From positions 36,641 through 100,640 of the forward strand of contig JAZNOP010000051.1 of NCBI GenBank assembly GCA_045580875.1: a stretch of 64,000 nucleotides of DNA, in the 5' to 3' direction. Positions 34,165 to 44,300 of this stretch are shown here, piece after piece. A program made the translations under genes and the position numbers. The notes under the pieces are model-generated. The model was not told where the DNA came from, made no database searches, and saw only the letters and a program-made list of their open reading frames with translations. Source of the stretch: SIG598 sp045580875 (GTDB lineage: Bacteria > Bacillota > Clostridia > Oscillospirales > Acutalibacteraceae). Every line of letters starts with the position of its first letter. Position 1 is the stretch's first letter.

Positions 34165-34845
34165 ATGAAACTCGTTTACACCGGCAAGACTAAGAACGTA
34201 TTTGAACTTGAAAACGGCAATTATATGCTTAAGTTCAAGGATGACTGCACCGGCAAGGACGGTGTCTTTGATCCGGGTGAGAACTCTGTAGGTCTTACCA
34301 TCGATGGCGTTGGTGACGTCAACCTTCGTATGTCCATCTACTTCTTTGAGAAGATGAACGCGGCTGGTATCAAGACTCACTACGTCAGCGCAAATCTTGA
34401 TGACACCACCATGGAAGTTATTCCGGCAAAGGCATTTGGTCACGGCCTCGAGGTTATCTGCCGTCATAAGGCTGTCGGCAGCTTCCTGCGCCGCTATGGC
34501 GATTACATCGAGGAGGGCGCAGACCTTCCTGCTTATGTCGAGATGACATTCAAGAATGACGAGAAGGGCGATCCCCTTGTAACCAAGGATGGACTTGTCG
34601 TCCTTGGCGTTATGACCGAGGAGCAGTATGATGCAGTCAAGGCAATGACTCAGCAGATCACCAAGATCGTTGCAGACGATCTGCTCGAGAAGGGTCTTGT
34701 TCTTTATGATATCAAGTTCGAGTTCGGCTACGATGCAAACGGTGAGGTTATCCTTATCGACGAGATCGCATCCGGCAACATGAGAGTCTACAAGGACGGC
34801 GAGTATATTGATCCTATGACACTCTCTGAGCTCTTCTTTGCTTAA
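34165..34845 (+). CDS. purC: SAICAR synthetase
   Basis: This 226-residue ATP-grasp-like enzyme joins aspartate to CAIR. It opens with the family's YTGKTKNVFELENGNYMLKF. The ATP and substrate block is GLEVICRHKAVGSFLRRYG. The metal-binding C-terminal motif is ILIDEIASGNMRVY. GGAGGAAAC precedes the ATG. It is followed by an unusual intercistronic hairpin and then purF. Confidence 0.96.
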   Translation: MKLVYTGKTKNVFELENGNYMLKFKDDCTGKDGVFDPGENSVGLTIDGVGDVNLRMSIYFFEKMNAAGIKTHYVSANLDDTTMEVIPAKAFGHGLEVICRHKAVGSFLRRYGDYIEEGADLPAYVEMTFKNDEKGDPLVTKDGLVVLGVMTEEQYDAVKAMTQQITKIVADDLLEKGLVLYDIKFEFGYDANGEVILIDEIASGNMRVYKDGEYIDPMTLSELFFA

Positions 34846-34869
34846 TTCAATCAAATCTGTAACCAATGC

Positions 34870-34910
34870 AGCCGCGGATATCTGAAATATATCTTTAGAT
34901 ATCCGCGGCT
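34870..34910 (+). repeat. Intercistronic hairpin between purC and purF
   Basis: A perfect 14-bp repeat, AGCCGCGGATATCT and AGATATCCGCGGCT, encloses a 13-base AT-rich loop. No T-run follows, so it is not a standard terminator. It may stabilise or process the operon mRNA between purC and purF. Confidence 0.7.
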
Positions 34911-34979
34911 TGTACAGTACATGAAAAAATCTTGCCGGAAACGGCACAGAATGAATCACTTCACAGGAGGAAAAGACAC

Positions 34980-36404
34980 TTGGGTGGCTTTTTTGGAGCA
35001 GCATCAAAACGCGATGTCGTACTGGATGTCTTTTTTGGCGTCGACTATCATTCCCATCTCGGCACCCGCCGTGCGGGTATGGCAGCCATTGACGATGCTA
35101 CAGGCTTCCAGAGAGAAATACATAATATAGAAAACTCACCTTTCCGTACAAAATTTGCAGGTATAACCGATGAGATGTCGGGTAACTCCTGCATTGGCTG
35201 TATAAGCGATACCGATCCGCAGCCGATACTCATTCGTTCAAATCTTGGTGTATACTCTATCAGCACTATCGGAGTTATCAATAATGCTGATGCACTTGTC
35301 AGCCAGTTTTTATCATTCAGCGGCGGACATTTCGATGCCATGACAGGCGGCAAAGTAAATTCAACTGAGCTTGTAGCGGCAATGATAAACCAGAAGAGCA
35401 GCTTTGTTGAGGGTATACGTTTTGCTCAGGATGTCATAGAGGGCTCGATGTCCATTCTTATTCTCCGGGATGACGGAAGCCTTATCGCTGCAAGAGACAA
35501 GTTTGGAAGAACACCGATACATATCGGTAAGGATAAAGACGGTTACTGCGTTTCATTTGAGTCATTTGCGTATCAGAAGCTCGGCTACAGCGATGTAATG
35601 GAGCTTGGACCGCGAGAGATTGTAAGTGTTACTGCAGATGGCATAGAGGTTCTTTCTCAGGCTGAGAAGAAGAAGAAAATATGTGCTTTCTTATGGTCGT
35701 ATTATGGCTATCCTACCTCGTGTTATGAGGGGGTCAACGTAGAAGTTATGCGCACAAGAAACGGTGCGATAATGGCAAGAGAGGAAATGAAGCACGGTCT
35801 GCTCGGCGAGATTGACTTTGTCAGTGGTGTTCCTGATTCGGGTACGCCTCACGCCATAGGATACGCAAATGAGAGCCGGGTGCCTTTTGCACGTCCGTTT
35901 ATCAAATATACTCCGACGTGGCCCAGAAGCTTCATGCCGTCAAACCAGAATGAACGCAACCGTGTGGCAAAAATGAAGATGATACCTGTTCACGATCTTA
36001 TTCAGGACAAGAAACTTCTTTTTGTTGATGACAGTATCGTGCGCGGTACACAGATAAGAGAAACTGTTGAATTCCTGTACGAAAACGGCGCGCTTGAGGT
36101 GCATATGCGCTCTGCCTGCCCGCCGATAATGTACGGTTGCAAATATCTTAATTTCTCACGTAATACATCCGATCTCGACCTTCTTGCACGACGTGTAATT
36201 CTTGAGCTTGAAGGGGAAGAGGGAGAAAAGCATATTGATGAGTACAGCGATGGTCATACAGAGCGCGGCAGAGCGCTGAGAAAAGCTATCTGCGAAAAGC
36301 TTCATCTTGCATCGCTGGAATTCCAGAGCCTTGAAGGCGTTATCGAAGCAATCGGACTTGATCCGAGTGAAGTTTGTACTTATTGTTGGAACGGAAAGGA
36401 GTAA
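34980..36404 (+). CDS. purF: Amidophosphoribosyltransferase-like PurF lacking the catalytic Cys
   Basis: The 474-residue product begins at TTG after ACAGGAGGAAAAGACAC and reads MGGFFGAASKRD. Ordinary PurF exposes Cys1 (CGIxG), but here glycine occupies that place. Other glutaminase landmarks are also changed. The segment matching GHVRY reads GCISD, and the one matching HNGN reads INNAD. The phosphoribosyltransferase half looks intact, with the PRPP motif LLFVDDSIVRGTQI and the SGVPDSGTPHAIGYA loop. The protein ends CTYCWNGKE. It sits exactly where purF belongs in the operon. I infer an ammonia-using or partner-fed PRPP amidotransferase. A frame extension to 34932 lacks a ribosome-binding site. 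Confidence 0.88.
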   Translation: MGGFFGAASKRDVVLDVFFGVDYHSHLGTRRAGMAAIDDATGFQREIHNIENSPFRTKFAGITDEMSGNSCIGCISDTDPQPILIRSNLGVYSISTIGVINNADALVSQFLSFSGGHFDAMTGGKVNSTELVAAMINQKSSFVEGIRFAQDVIEGSMSILILRDDGSLIAARDKFGRTPIHIGKDKDGYCVSFESFAYQKLGYSDVMELGPREIVSVTADGIEVLSQAEKKKKICAFLWSYYGYPTSCYEGVNVEVMRTRNGAIMAREEMKHGLLGEIDFVSGVPDSGTPHAIGYANESRVPFARPFIKYTPTWPRSFMPSNQNERNRVAKMKMIPVHDLIQDKKLLFVDDSIVRGTQIRETVEFLYENGALEVHMRSACPPIMYGCKYLNFSRNTSDLDLLARRVILELEGEEGEKHIDEYSDGHTERGRALRKAICEKLHLASLEFQSLEGVIEAIGLDPSEVCTYCWNGKE

Positions 36405-36409
36405 GAAAT

Positions 36410-37459
36410 ATGAGTCTTACATCAAAATCTGACAGTTATGCAGCTGCTGGTGTTGATATTACTGCTGGCTATAAAGCTGTTGAGCTTATGAAAAAGCACA
36501 TTGCACGTACACGAAATGAAGGCTGTCTGGACGATGTCGGCGGCTTCGGCGGATGCTTTGGCCTGCCTGTTGCCGGAATGGAGGAGCCGGTTCTTGTATC
36601 CGGCACTGACGGCTGCGGTACAAAGGTAAAGATGGCTATCCTGATGGACAAGCATGACACCATAGGTATTGATGCTGTTGCAATGTGCGTCAATGATATT
36701 ATATGTGTGGGTGCAAAGCCCTTGTTCTTCCTTGACTATATTGCCTGCGGAAAGAATATTCCGGAGAAGATCGCAGAGATCGTCAGCGGTGTGGCTGAAG
36801 GCTGCGTACAGTCCGGTGCAGCGCTTATCGGCGGTGAGACTGCCGAGCACCCGGGTATGATGCCTGTGGAAGAGTACGATCTTGCAGGCTTTGCTGTAGG
36901 TATTGTTGACAGGAAGAAGATCCTTGACAATACAAAGGTGACCGAGGGTGATGTAATCATAGCGCTGCCCTCCAGCGGTATTCATTCCAACGGTTTCTCT
37001 CTGTGCCGCAAGGTCTTTGATATCGATAACAATAATCCGGAGCTTTATGTTCCCAGAGATGAGCTGGATGGAAAGACTATTGCAGAAACACTGCTGACTC
37101 CGACCAGAATCTATGTAAAGCCGATGCTTGCTCTCTTTGAGCAGATAACCGTAAAGGCGGTTTCTCATATTACCGGAGGCGGCTTCTATGAGAATATTCC
37201 CCGTAGTATCCCGAAGGGTTTTGGTGCAAAAATTGACAAGAGCGTAATCAAAATTCCTGCTATCTTCTCTCTGCTTGCAGAGAAAGGCAATATTCCGGAG
37301 CGTGATATGTTCAATACATATAACATGGGTGTCGGAATGAGCGTTGTTGTTGCCAAAGAGGATGCTGACAAGGCTGTAGAAATTCTCCGTGCAAACGGTG
37401 AGGATGCATACATCATCGGCGAAATCATCAAGTCTGACGAAGGTGTAATCCTTCAGTAA
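36410..37459 (+). CDS. purM: AIR synthetase
   Basis: This 349-residue enzyme cyclises FGAM to AIR using ATP. It carries SDSYAAAGVDITAGYKAVEL, GTDGCGTKVKMAI, and the metal/ATP motif LIGGETAEHPGMMP. HITGGGFYENIPR follows in the second half. AAGGAG eight bases before ATG 36410 identifies the start; the stop of purF is five bases upstream, so the genes are coupled. Confidence 0.97.
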   Translation: MSLTSKSDSYAAAGVDITAGYKAVELMKKHIARTRNEGCLDDVGGFGGCFGLPVAGMEEPVLVSGTDGCGTKVKMAILMDKHDTIGIDAVAMCVNDIICVGAKPLFFLDYIACGKNIPEKIAEIVSGVAEGCVQSGAALIGGETAEHPGMMPVEEYDLAGFAVGIVDRKKILDNTKVTEGDVIIALPSSGIHSNGFSLCRKVFDIDNNNPELYVPRDELDGKTIAETLLTPTRIYVKPMLALFEQITVKAVSHITGGGFYENIPRSIPKGFGAKIDKSVIKIPAIFSLLAEKGNIPERDMFNTYNMGVGMSVVVAKEDADKAVEILRANGEDAYIIGEIIKSDEGVILQ

Positions 37460-37494
37460 TCAATTACCAAATATTTTTATCGGGGTGAACAGAA

Positions 37495-38106
37495 ATGTCC
37501 AACGCTAAAGCTAGGATAGCGGTTTTTGTTTCCGGCGGTGGCACAAATCTTCAGGCGTTGATTGACGCTCAGCAGAGCGGAATAATAAACAGCGGTGAGA
37601 TAGTGCTTGTAGTTTCCTCGAAGCCGGGAGTTTATGCTCTTGAACGAGCTGAGAATGCAGGTATTCCAACAATGGTGGCTGACAAAAAGCAGCTTGGTTC
37701 GCAGCAGGCATTCGAGAGACAGCTCAAGAGCGCTATGATGGAACATAAGATTGATCTTATCGTTCTGGCAGGCTTCATGAGTATTCTCAGTGAGGATTTT
37801 ACTGCAGATTTTCCGAAGCGCATCATTAATGTTCATCCTGCGCTTATACCGTCCTTCTGCGGTAAGGGATATTATGGACTCAGAGTCCATCAGGCAGCCC
37901 TGGATTACGGTGTAAAGGTAACTGGCGCTACAGTTCATTTTGTCAATGAGATACCCGACGGCGGAGAGATAATAATGCAGAAAGCCGTTGATATCCTTGA
38001 CGGTGATACACCTGAGATACTTCAGAAGAGAGTAATGGAACAGGCAGAGTGGATACTTCTGCCGCAGGCAGTCGAAAAGGTTTCGACTCAAATGCAAAGT
38101 AAATAA
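37495..38106 (+). CDS. purN: GAR transformylase
   Basis: This 203-residue folate enzyme formylates GAR with 10-formyl-THF. It has the catalytic asparagine and histidine in NVHPALIPSFCGKGYYG and the aspartate in GATVHFVNEIPDGGEII. GVFVSGGGTNL-type phosphate binding appears as VFVSGGGTNLQALIDA. GGGGTGAAC precedes the ATG. Its formyl donor is produced by Fhs, encoded at the end of the operon. Confidence 0.97.
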   Translation: MSNAKARIAVFVSGGGTNLQALIDAQQSGIINSGEIVLVVSSKPGVYALERAENAGIPTMVADKKQLGSQQAFERQLKSAMMEHKIDLIVLAGFMSILSEDFTADFPKRIINVHPALIPSFCGKGYYGLRVHQAALDYGVKVTGATVHFVNEIPDGGEIIMQKAVDILDGDTPEILQKRVMEQAEWILLPQAVEKVSTQMQSK

Positions 38107-38130
38107 GCTTTACAGAAAGGGAGTCATAAA

Positions 38131-38850
38131 ATGGACATCTACAAGATCAATAATATCGGCGAGCTTATTCATGATAACGCATATGTTGGTCGAGGCATAG
38201 TCATCGGCAAGACCGCAGATGCAAAGAAGGCAGCTGTTGCATATTTCATCATGGGCAGAAGCGAAAACAGCCGCAACCGTATCTTCACTGAGAAGAACGG
38301 TGAGGTTTTTACTGAGCCTTTTGATGCATCAAAGGTAGAGGATCCCTCACTTATTATCTATGCTGCTATCAGATCATATGAGAACAAGCTGATCGCAACC
38401 AACGGCGACCAGACTGATACTATCTATGAGCATCTTGCTCAGGGCAAGACCTTTGAGCAGGCACTTGAGACCCGCGAGTTCGAGCCGGATGCTCCAAATC
38501 TCACTCCCAGAATCAGCGGTATGCTTACATTTGCTGATAATGATTTCACCTACAAGATGAGTATTCTCAAGAGTGCTGATGCTGAGGGTACAGCCTGCAA
38601 CCGCTACACCTTTACATATCCGTCTCTTGCTGGTCTGGGTCACTTCATTCACACCTATGTTTGCGACGGCAATCCTATTCCGACATTCCAGGGAGAGCCG
38701 GAGAGAGTGGCCATTCCTGACAGCATCGACGAGCTGACCGATACACTTTGGGCTAATCTAAACGAGCAGAACAAGATATCTCTCTATGTTCGTTATATTG
38801 ATCTTGCAACTGGCGAGGTCGAAAACAGAATGATCAACAAGAACAGCTGA
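38131..38850 (+). CDS. purO: IMP cyclohydrolase, archaeal PurO type
   Basis: This 239-residue protein belongs to the IMP cyclohydrolase family first known from archaea (PurO). It shows NAYVGRGIVIGKTADAKKA, YFIMGRSENSRNRIF and a conserved LTPRISGMLTF segment. It closes the purine ring, converting FAICAR to IMP. In most bacteria this activity is the N-terminal domain of PurH; here that domain is missing from the next gene, and this protein replaces it. AAAGGGAG precedes the ATG. The two genes are 18 bases apart. Confidence 0.93.
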   Translation: MDIYKINNIGELIHDNAYVGRGIVIGKTADAKKAAVAYFIMGRSENSRNRIFTEKNGEVFTEPFDASKVEDPSLIIYAAIRSYENKLIATNGDQTDTIYEHLAQGKTFEQALETREFEPDAPNLTPRISGMLTFADNDFTYKMSILKSADAEGTACNRYTFTYPSLAGLGHFIHTYVCDGNPIPTFQGEPERVAIPDSIDELTDTLWANLNEQNKISLYVRYIDLATGEVENRMINKNS

Positions 38851-38868
38851 GTACGGAGGTAATTTACG

Positions 38869-40053
38869 ATGAAAGAATTTGAACTCAAATACGGCTGTAA
38901 TCCTAATCAGAAGCCGTCCAAGATCTATATGCATGATGGCAGCGAGCTTCCTATTGAGATTCTCTGCGGTCGTCCCGGTTACATCAATTTCCTTGATGCT
39001 TTTAATTCATGGCAGCTTGTCATGGAACTGAAGAAGGTTCTCGGTATGCCGGCTGCTGCTTCATTCAAGCATGTCAGCCCGACTTCCGCAGCTATAGGTC
39101 TTCCGCTTTCCGATAAGCTTAAGAAGGCTTGCTTTGTTGATGACATTGAGGGGCTTGATGAGTCTCCGCTTGCCTGCGCTTATGCAAGAGCAAGAGGTAC
39201 CGACAGAATGTGCTCCTTCGGTGACTGGGTCGCACTCTCTGACTGCTGCGACAAGACCACCGCTTTGATGATAAAGCGTGAGGTTTCCGACGGTGTCATC
39301 GCTCCTGATTATACCGACGAGGCTCTTGAGATACTCAAGTCCAAGAGAAACGGCAACTACAACATCGTAAAAATCGACCCCAACTTTGTTCCCGACGAGA
39401 TCGAGCGCAAGCAGGTCTACGGCATAACCTTTGAGCAGGGAAGAAACAACTTCGCTATCAACACTGAACTGCTCGCAAACATCGTTACAGAGAACAAGAA
39501 TCTCCCTGAGAGTGCTGCAAGAGACCTTGTTATTGCTCTTATCACTCTTAAGTATACACAGTCCAATTCGGTCTGCTACGCAGTTGACGGACAGGCTATC
39601 GGCGTTGGCGCAGGTCAGCAGTCGAGAATCCACTGCACCCGTCTTGCCGGTACAAAGGCTGATACATGGCAGCCCCGCCAGCCCGATAAGGTTCTCAATC
39701 TCCCGTTCCTTCCGACACTTGGCCGTGCAGACAGAGATAACGTTATTGACGGCTATATAAATAAGAATGAAGAAGATGTCTGCGCAGACGGCGTATGGCA
39801 GCGCTACTTCACCGAGCAGCCTGAGCCCCTCACCGTTGAAGAAATGCGTGAGTATCTCGACGGCATTACCGGCGTAGCTCTCGGTTCTGATGCATTCTTC
39901 CCGTTCAGCGACAATATCGAGCGTGCAAAGCGCAGCGGTGTTTCATACATCGCAGAGCCGGGCGGCTCTATCCGTGATGATCTGGTTATTGAGTGCTGCA
40001 ACAAGTACGATATGGTCATGGCTTTCACCGGAATGCGTCTCTTCCACCACTAA
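38869..40053 (+). CDS. purH: AICAR transformylase (PurH without the cyclohydrolase domain)
   Basis: This 394-residue protein matches only the transformylase half of PurH. It starts ELKYGCNPNQKPSKIY and contains the AAASFKHVSPTSAA active-site lysine-histidine block, QSNSVCYAVDGQAIGVGAGQ, and a late SDAFFPFSDNIERAKRSG segment. It transfers a formyl group from 10-formyl-THF to AICAR. The bifunctional enzyme is about 510 residues, so the loss of the N-terminal domain is clear. GGAGG precedes ATG. It is paired with purO. Confidence 0.95.
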   Translation: MKEFELKYGCNPNQKPSKIYMHDGSELPIEILCGRPGYINFLDAFNSWQLVMELKKVLGMPAAASFKHVSPTSAAIGLPLSDKLKKACFVDDIEGLDESPLACAYARARGTDRMCSFGDWVALSDCCDKTTALMIKREVSDGVIAPDYTDEALEILKSKRNGNYNIVKIDPNFVPDEIERKQVYGITFEQGRNNFAINTELLANIVTENKNLPESAARDLVIALITLKYTQSNSVCYAVDGQAIGVGAGQQSRIHCTRLAGTKADTWQPRQPDKVLNLPFLPTLGRADRDNVIDGYINKNEEDVCADGVWQRYFTEQPEPLTVEEMREYLDGITGVALGSDAFFPFSDNIERAKRSGVSYIAEPGGSIRDDLVIECCNKYDMVMAFTGMRLFHH

Positions 40054-40073
40054 TATTCACTGAGGTATCACAT

Positions 40074-41345
40074 ATGAAAGTAATGGTAGTTGGCGGCGGC
40101 GGACGCGAGCACGCCATCATTAAAAAGCTGCGTGAGAGCAGCGAGATAACCGAGCTTTACGCACTGCCCGGCAACGGCGGCATTGCTGCTGATGCTACCT
40201 GCGTTCCTGTTGGAGCAAAGGATATTGACGGCATTGTAAAGTTTGCAAAGGATAACGGCATTGAGTTTGCTGTTGTAGCGCCTGATGATCCTCTGGTGCT
40301 GGGCGCTGTTGACGCTCTTGAGGCAATCGGTGTACCATGTTTCGGACCTAAGGCAAACGCTGCAATAATTGAAGGAAGCAAAGTTTTCTCCAAGCAGCTT
40401 ATGAAGAAATACGGTATTCCTACTGCGGCTTATGAAGTGTTCAATGATATGGAATCTGCTCTGGCTTACCTTGACACAGCTCCCGTTCCGACCGTTATCA
40501 AGGCAGATGGACTGGCACTTGGCAAGGGTGTTGTCATTGCAGAGACACGTGAGGCTGCAAAGGATGCGGTCCGCTCGATGATGGAAGATAAGATATTCGG
40601 TGACAGCGGCAACAGCATTGTCATCGAGGAATTTCTCACCGGTCCGGAAGTTTCCGTGCTTTCGTTCACTGATGGAAAGACAGTAGTTCCGATGATCTCC
40701 TCACAGGATCACAAGCGCGCACTTGACGGTGACAAAGGTCTTAATACCGGCGGTATAGGAACAGTCGCGCCTAATCCTTACTACACCGAGGATATCGCAA
40801 AGGTATGCATGGAGACTATCTTTGAGCCGACTATCAAGGCTATGGCTGCTGAGGGCAGACCTTTTGCCGGTTGTCTGTATTTCGGTCTTATGCTTACCCC
40901 GAATGGTCCGAAGGTAATTGAATACAACTGCCGTTTCGGTGATCCTGAAACTCAGGTTGTGCTTCCGCTGCTCGAAAGCGATCTCTTCACAATAATGAAG
41001 GCTGTCGCAAACGGTACTCTGGCAGATACTGAGGTCAAATTCAGCGATAAATCAGCATGCTGTGTCGTCATGGCGTCAAACGGCTACCCGCAGAAGTATG
41101 AGACCGGCTTTGAGATAAAGGTCGGTGAGCTTTCTGAAAATACTCAGGTCTATGTTGCCGGTGCAAAGCTTGACGGTGAGCGTCTGCTGACCGGCGGCGG
41201 AAGAGTTCTTGGTGTTGTATCCACATCGGAAACACTCAAGAAAGCAGTTGACTGCGCATATGAGAATGTAAAGCAGGTATCCTTCGATAATGCTTTCTAT
41301 AGAAAAGATATTGGCGAAAGAGCCTTAAAAGCAGAGGAGAGATAA
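40074..41345 (+). CDS. purD: GAR synthetase
   Basis: This 423-residue ATP-grasp ligase joins glycine to phosphoribosylamine. It starts MKVMVVGGGGREHAIIKKL. The ATP-grasp region includes TVIKADGLALGKGVVIA and VIEEFLTGPEVSVLSF. The metal site is IEYNCRFGDPETQVVLPLL. TGAGG nine bases before 40074 sets the start; the frame extends back into purH without support. Its unstable substrate comes from PurF, so co-expression is expected. Confidence 0.97.
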   Translation: MKVMVVGGGGREHAIIKKLRESSEITELYALPGNGGIAADATCVPVGAKDIDGIVKFAKDNGIEFAVVAPDDPLVLGAVDALEAIGVPCFGPKANAAIIEGSKVFSKQLMKKYGIPTAAYEVFNDMESALAYLDTAPVPTVIKADGLALGKGVVIAETREAAKDAVRSMMEDKIFGDSGNSIVIEEFLTGPEVSVLSFTDGKTVVPMISSQDHKRALDGDKGLNTGGIGTVAPNPYYTEDIAKVCMETIFEPTIKAMAAEGRPFAGCLYFGLMLTPNGPKVIEYNCRFGDPETQVVLPLLESDLFTIMKAVANGTLADTEVKFSDKSACCVVMASNGYPQKYETGFEIKVGELSENTQVYVAGAKLDGERLLTGGGRVLGVVSTSETLKKAVDCAYENVKQVSFDNAFYRKDIGERALKAEER

Positions 41346-41351
41346 CTAAAA

Positions 41352-44300
41352 ATGGTATACAGAGCGTATGTAGAGAAGAGGGAAGAGCTGGCAAATGAAG
41401 CCAAGGGTCTGCTTGCAGATATCCGCACACTGCTCGGCATCACCAGCCTTACTGATCTTCGCCTTATCAATCGTTACGATATTGAAAATATCGAAAAAGA
41501 ACTGTTCGAATCCATCAAGGGTACTGTTCTGTCTGAGCCGCAGCTCGACATTATTACAGATACTATTGATACCGATGGATATACTGTATTTGTTGTGGAA
41601 TATCTGCCCGGTCAGTTTGACCAGCGCGCTGATTCTGCAGCACAGTGCATTCAGATAATCTCTCAGCTTGAGCGTCCGGCTGTACGTACTGCAAAGGTCT
41701 ATATGCTTAAGGGTGAGCTTACCGCCGACGAGATTGCACAGATCAAGAAATACGTTATCAACCCGGTCGAGTGCCGTGAGGCAACCATGGACACCTTTGA
41801 GACCCTCAAGGTGGATTATGAGATCCCCACTGAGGTTGCTGTTCTTGAGGGATTCATTGAGCTTGACCGTGACGGACTTGCTGAGTTTGTTGCAAAGCAG
41901 GGTCTGGCAATGGATATCGATGATATCGCATTCTGTCAGGATTATTTCAAGAGTGAGCACCGTGATCCGACTATTACCGAGATAAAGATGATCGATACCT
42001 ACTGGTCTGATCACTGCCGCCACACTACATTCCTCACTACTATTGACAGTGTGAAGTTTGAAGATAAGCTGCTGCAGAAGGCATACGATGAGTACATCGC
42101 AGTCAGAAAAGAGCTTGGCAGAACCAAGCCTATCAACCTGATGGACGTTGCCACCATCGCCACCCGTTACCTCAAGGCTAACGGCAAGCTGCCCAAGCTT
42201 GATGAGTCTGAGGAGATCAACGCCTGCACAGTCAAGATCAAGGTCGATGTCGACGGCGAGATGGAGGACTGGCTGCTTCTCTTCAAGAATGAGACCCACA
42301 ACCACCCGACTGAAATTGAGCCCTTTGGCGGTGCTGCTACCTGCATCGGCGGTGCTATCCGCGATCCGCTGTCCGGTCGTTCCTTTGTTTACGCTGCAAT
42401 GCGTGTTACCGGCGGCGCTGATCCCCTCAAGGCTGTAAAGGATACCCTTCCGGGTAAGCTTCCCCAGAGAAAAATCGTCACCACTGCTGCTGCAGGTTAT
42501 TCCTCCTATGGCAACCAGATTGGTCTGGCTACCGGTCAGGTCGATGAGATATATCATGACGGTTACGCTGCAAAGCATCTTGAAATTGGCGCTGTTATTG
42601 CTGCCGCTCCGGCTGAGAACGTCCGCCGTGAGTGTCCTGAAGATGGCGATATCGTTATTCTTCTTGGTGGCAGAACCGGTCGTGACGGCTGCGGCGGTGC
42701 AACTGGTTCCTCCAAGTCACATAATCTTCAGTCTCTGGAGAGCTGCGGTGCAGAGGTCCAGAAGGGTAATGCTCCCGAGGAGCGCAAGCTTCAGCGTCTC
42801 TTCCGCAGCAAGGAAGCATCTCTGCTTATCAAGCGCTGCAACGACTTCGGTGCAGGCGGCGTTTCTGTTGCTATCGGCGAGCTGGCTGACGGCCTTGAGA
42901 TAGACCTCAACGCTGTTCCAAAGAAGTACGACGGTCTCGACGGCACCGAGCTTGCTATCAGTGAGTCTCAGGAGAGAATGGCTGTAGTTGTTGCTCCGGA
43001 AGATGTAGAGCGTTTCTGTGAGCTTGCTCTCGAGGAGAACCTTGAGGCAACGGTTGTTGCTGTTGTCAAGGCAGAGCCGAGACTTGTCATGAAGTGGAAT
43101 GGTAAGGATATCGTAAATATCTCCCGTGAATTCCTTAACTCCAACGGTGCTGAAAAGCACATTGATATTACTCCGGTGGCCGCAGTCAATGTCACCAAGG
43201 ATATTGCTGTCAGCTTTACTGCAGGCATGATGGATGTCGCTCAGGATCTCAATGTTTGCTCCAAGCGCGGACTTTCCGAGCGCTTTGACTCTACTATCGG
43301 CGCTGGTACTGTCCTGATGCCTTTCGGCGGAAAGAATCAGCTGACTCCGATTCAGGCTATGGTTCACAAGGTTTCTGTTGAAAAGAAGCACACCAATACC
43401 TGTTCTGTAATGTCATGGGGCTACAATCCCTTCGTTACCGAGCAGAGTCCCTATCACGGTGCATATCTGGCAGTTGTTGAGTCGGTTTCCAAGCTGATTG
43501 CAGCAGGCGCAAGCTTTGAGGATGTCTATCTGACTTTCCAGGAGTACTTCGAGAAGCCTATGGCAGACGGTAAGCGCTGGGGTAAGCCGCTGGCTGCTCT
43601 TCTTGGCGCATTCAAGGCTCAGAACGAGCTTGAGATCGCATCCATCGGCGGTAAGGACTCCATGAGCGGAAGCTTCGAGAATCTCGATGTTCCGCCAACA
43701 CTCGTTTCCTTTGCGGTCACTACTGATGATGTAAACAACATCATTTCCAATGAGTTCAAGGCAGCAGGTCACAATGTTGTTCTGCTTAAGCCGGAATATG
43801 ATGCAAACGGTCTGCCTGTTACTGCATCTCTCAAGGCTCTGTTCAATACCGTAACTGGTCTTATCAGAAATGGTAAGGTATGCACAGCGTATACACCGAC
43901 ACTTGGCGGTGTCGCAGAGGCTGTTATGAAGATGTGCTTCGGCAACGGTATCGGTTTTGCTTTCAATAATGAAGTTTCCCTTGAGGAAATCTTTGGCTAC
44001 AACTATGGCGCATTTATCCTTGAGAAGACCGATGACAGCTCCATAGAGCTGACAGACGGCATTAAGGCTGTTGAACTTGGCAAGACAACCGAAGCTGCAG
44101 AGATCACTTATAACGGAGAGACTGTTGCTCTTGATGCTATTCTCAAGGCTTACGAGGACAAGCTTGAGCCGGTTTATTCCTGCAATATTGCAACCGAGGG
44201 CAAGGAAATTCCGGCATTCACCTTTGAGACTTCCGAGCGTATTGCTCCGGCAGTCAAGGTTGCAAAGCCCAGAGTTTTGATCCCCGTATTCCCGGGAACA

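Noticed and set aside
41346..42578. Long open frame antisense to purL (about 410 codons)
   Set aside because: It lies opposite a full, motif-rich purL; the codon bias of the real gene creates such shadows. No ribosome-binding site or domain.
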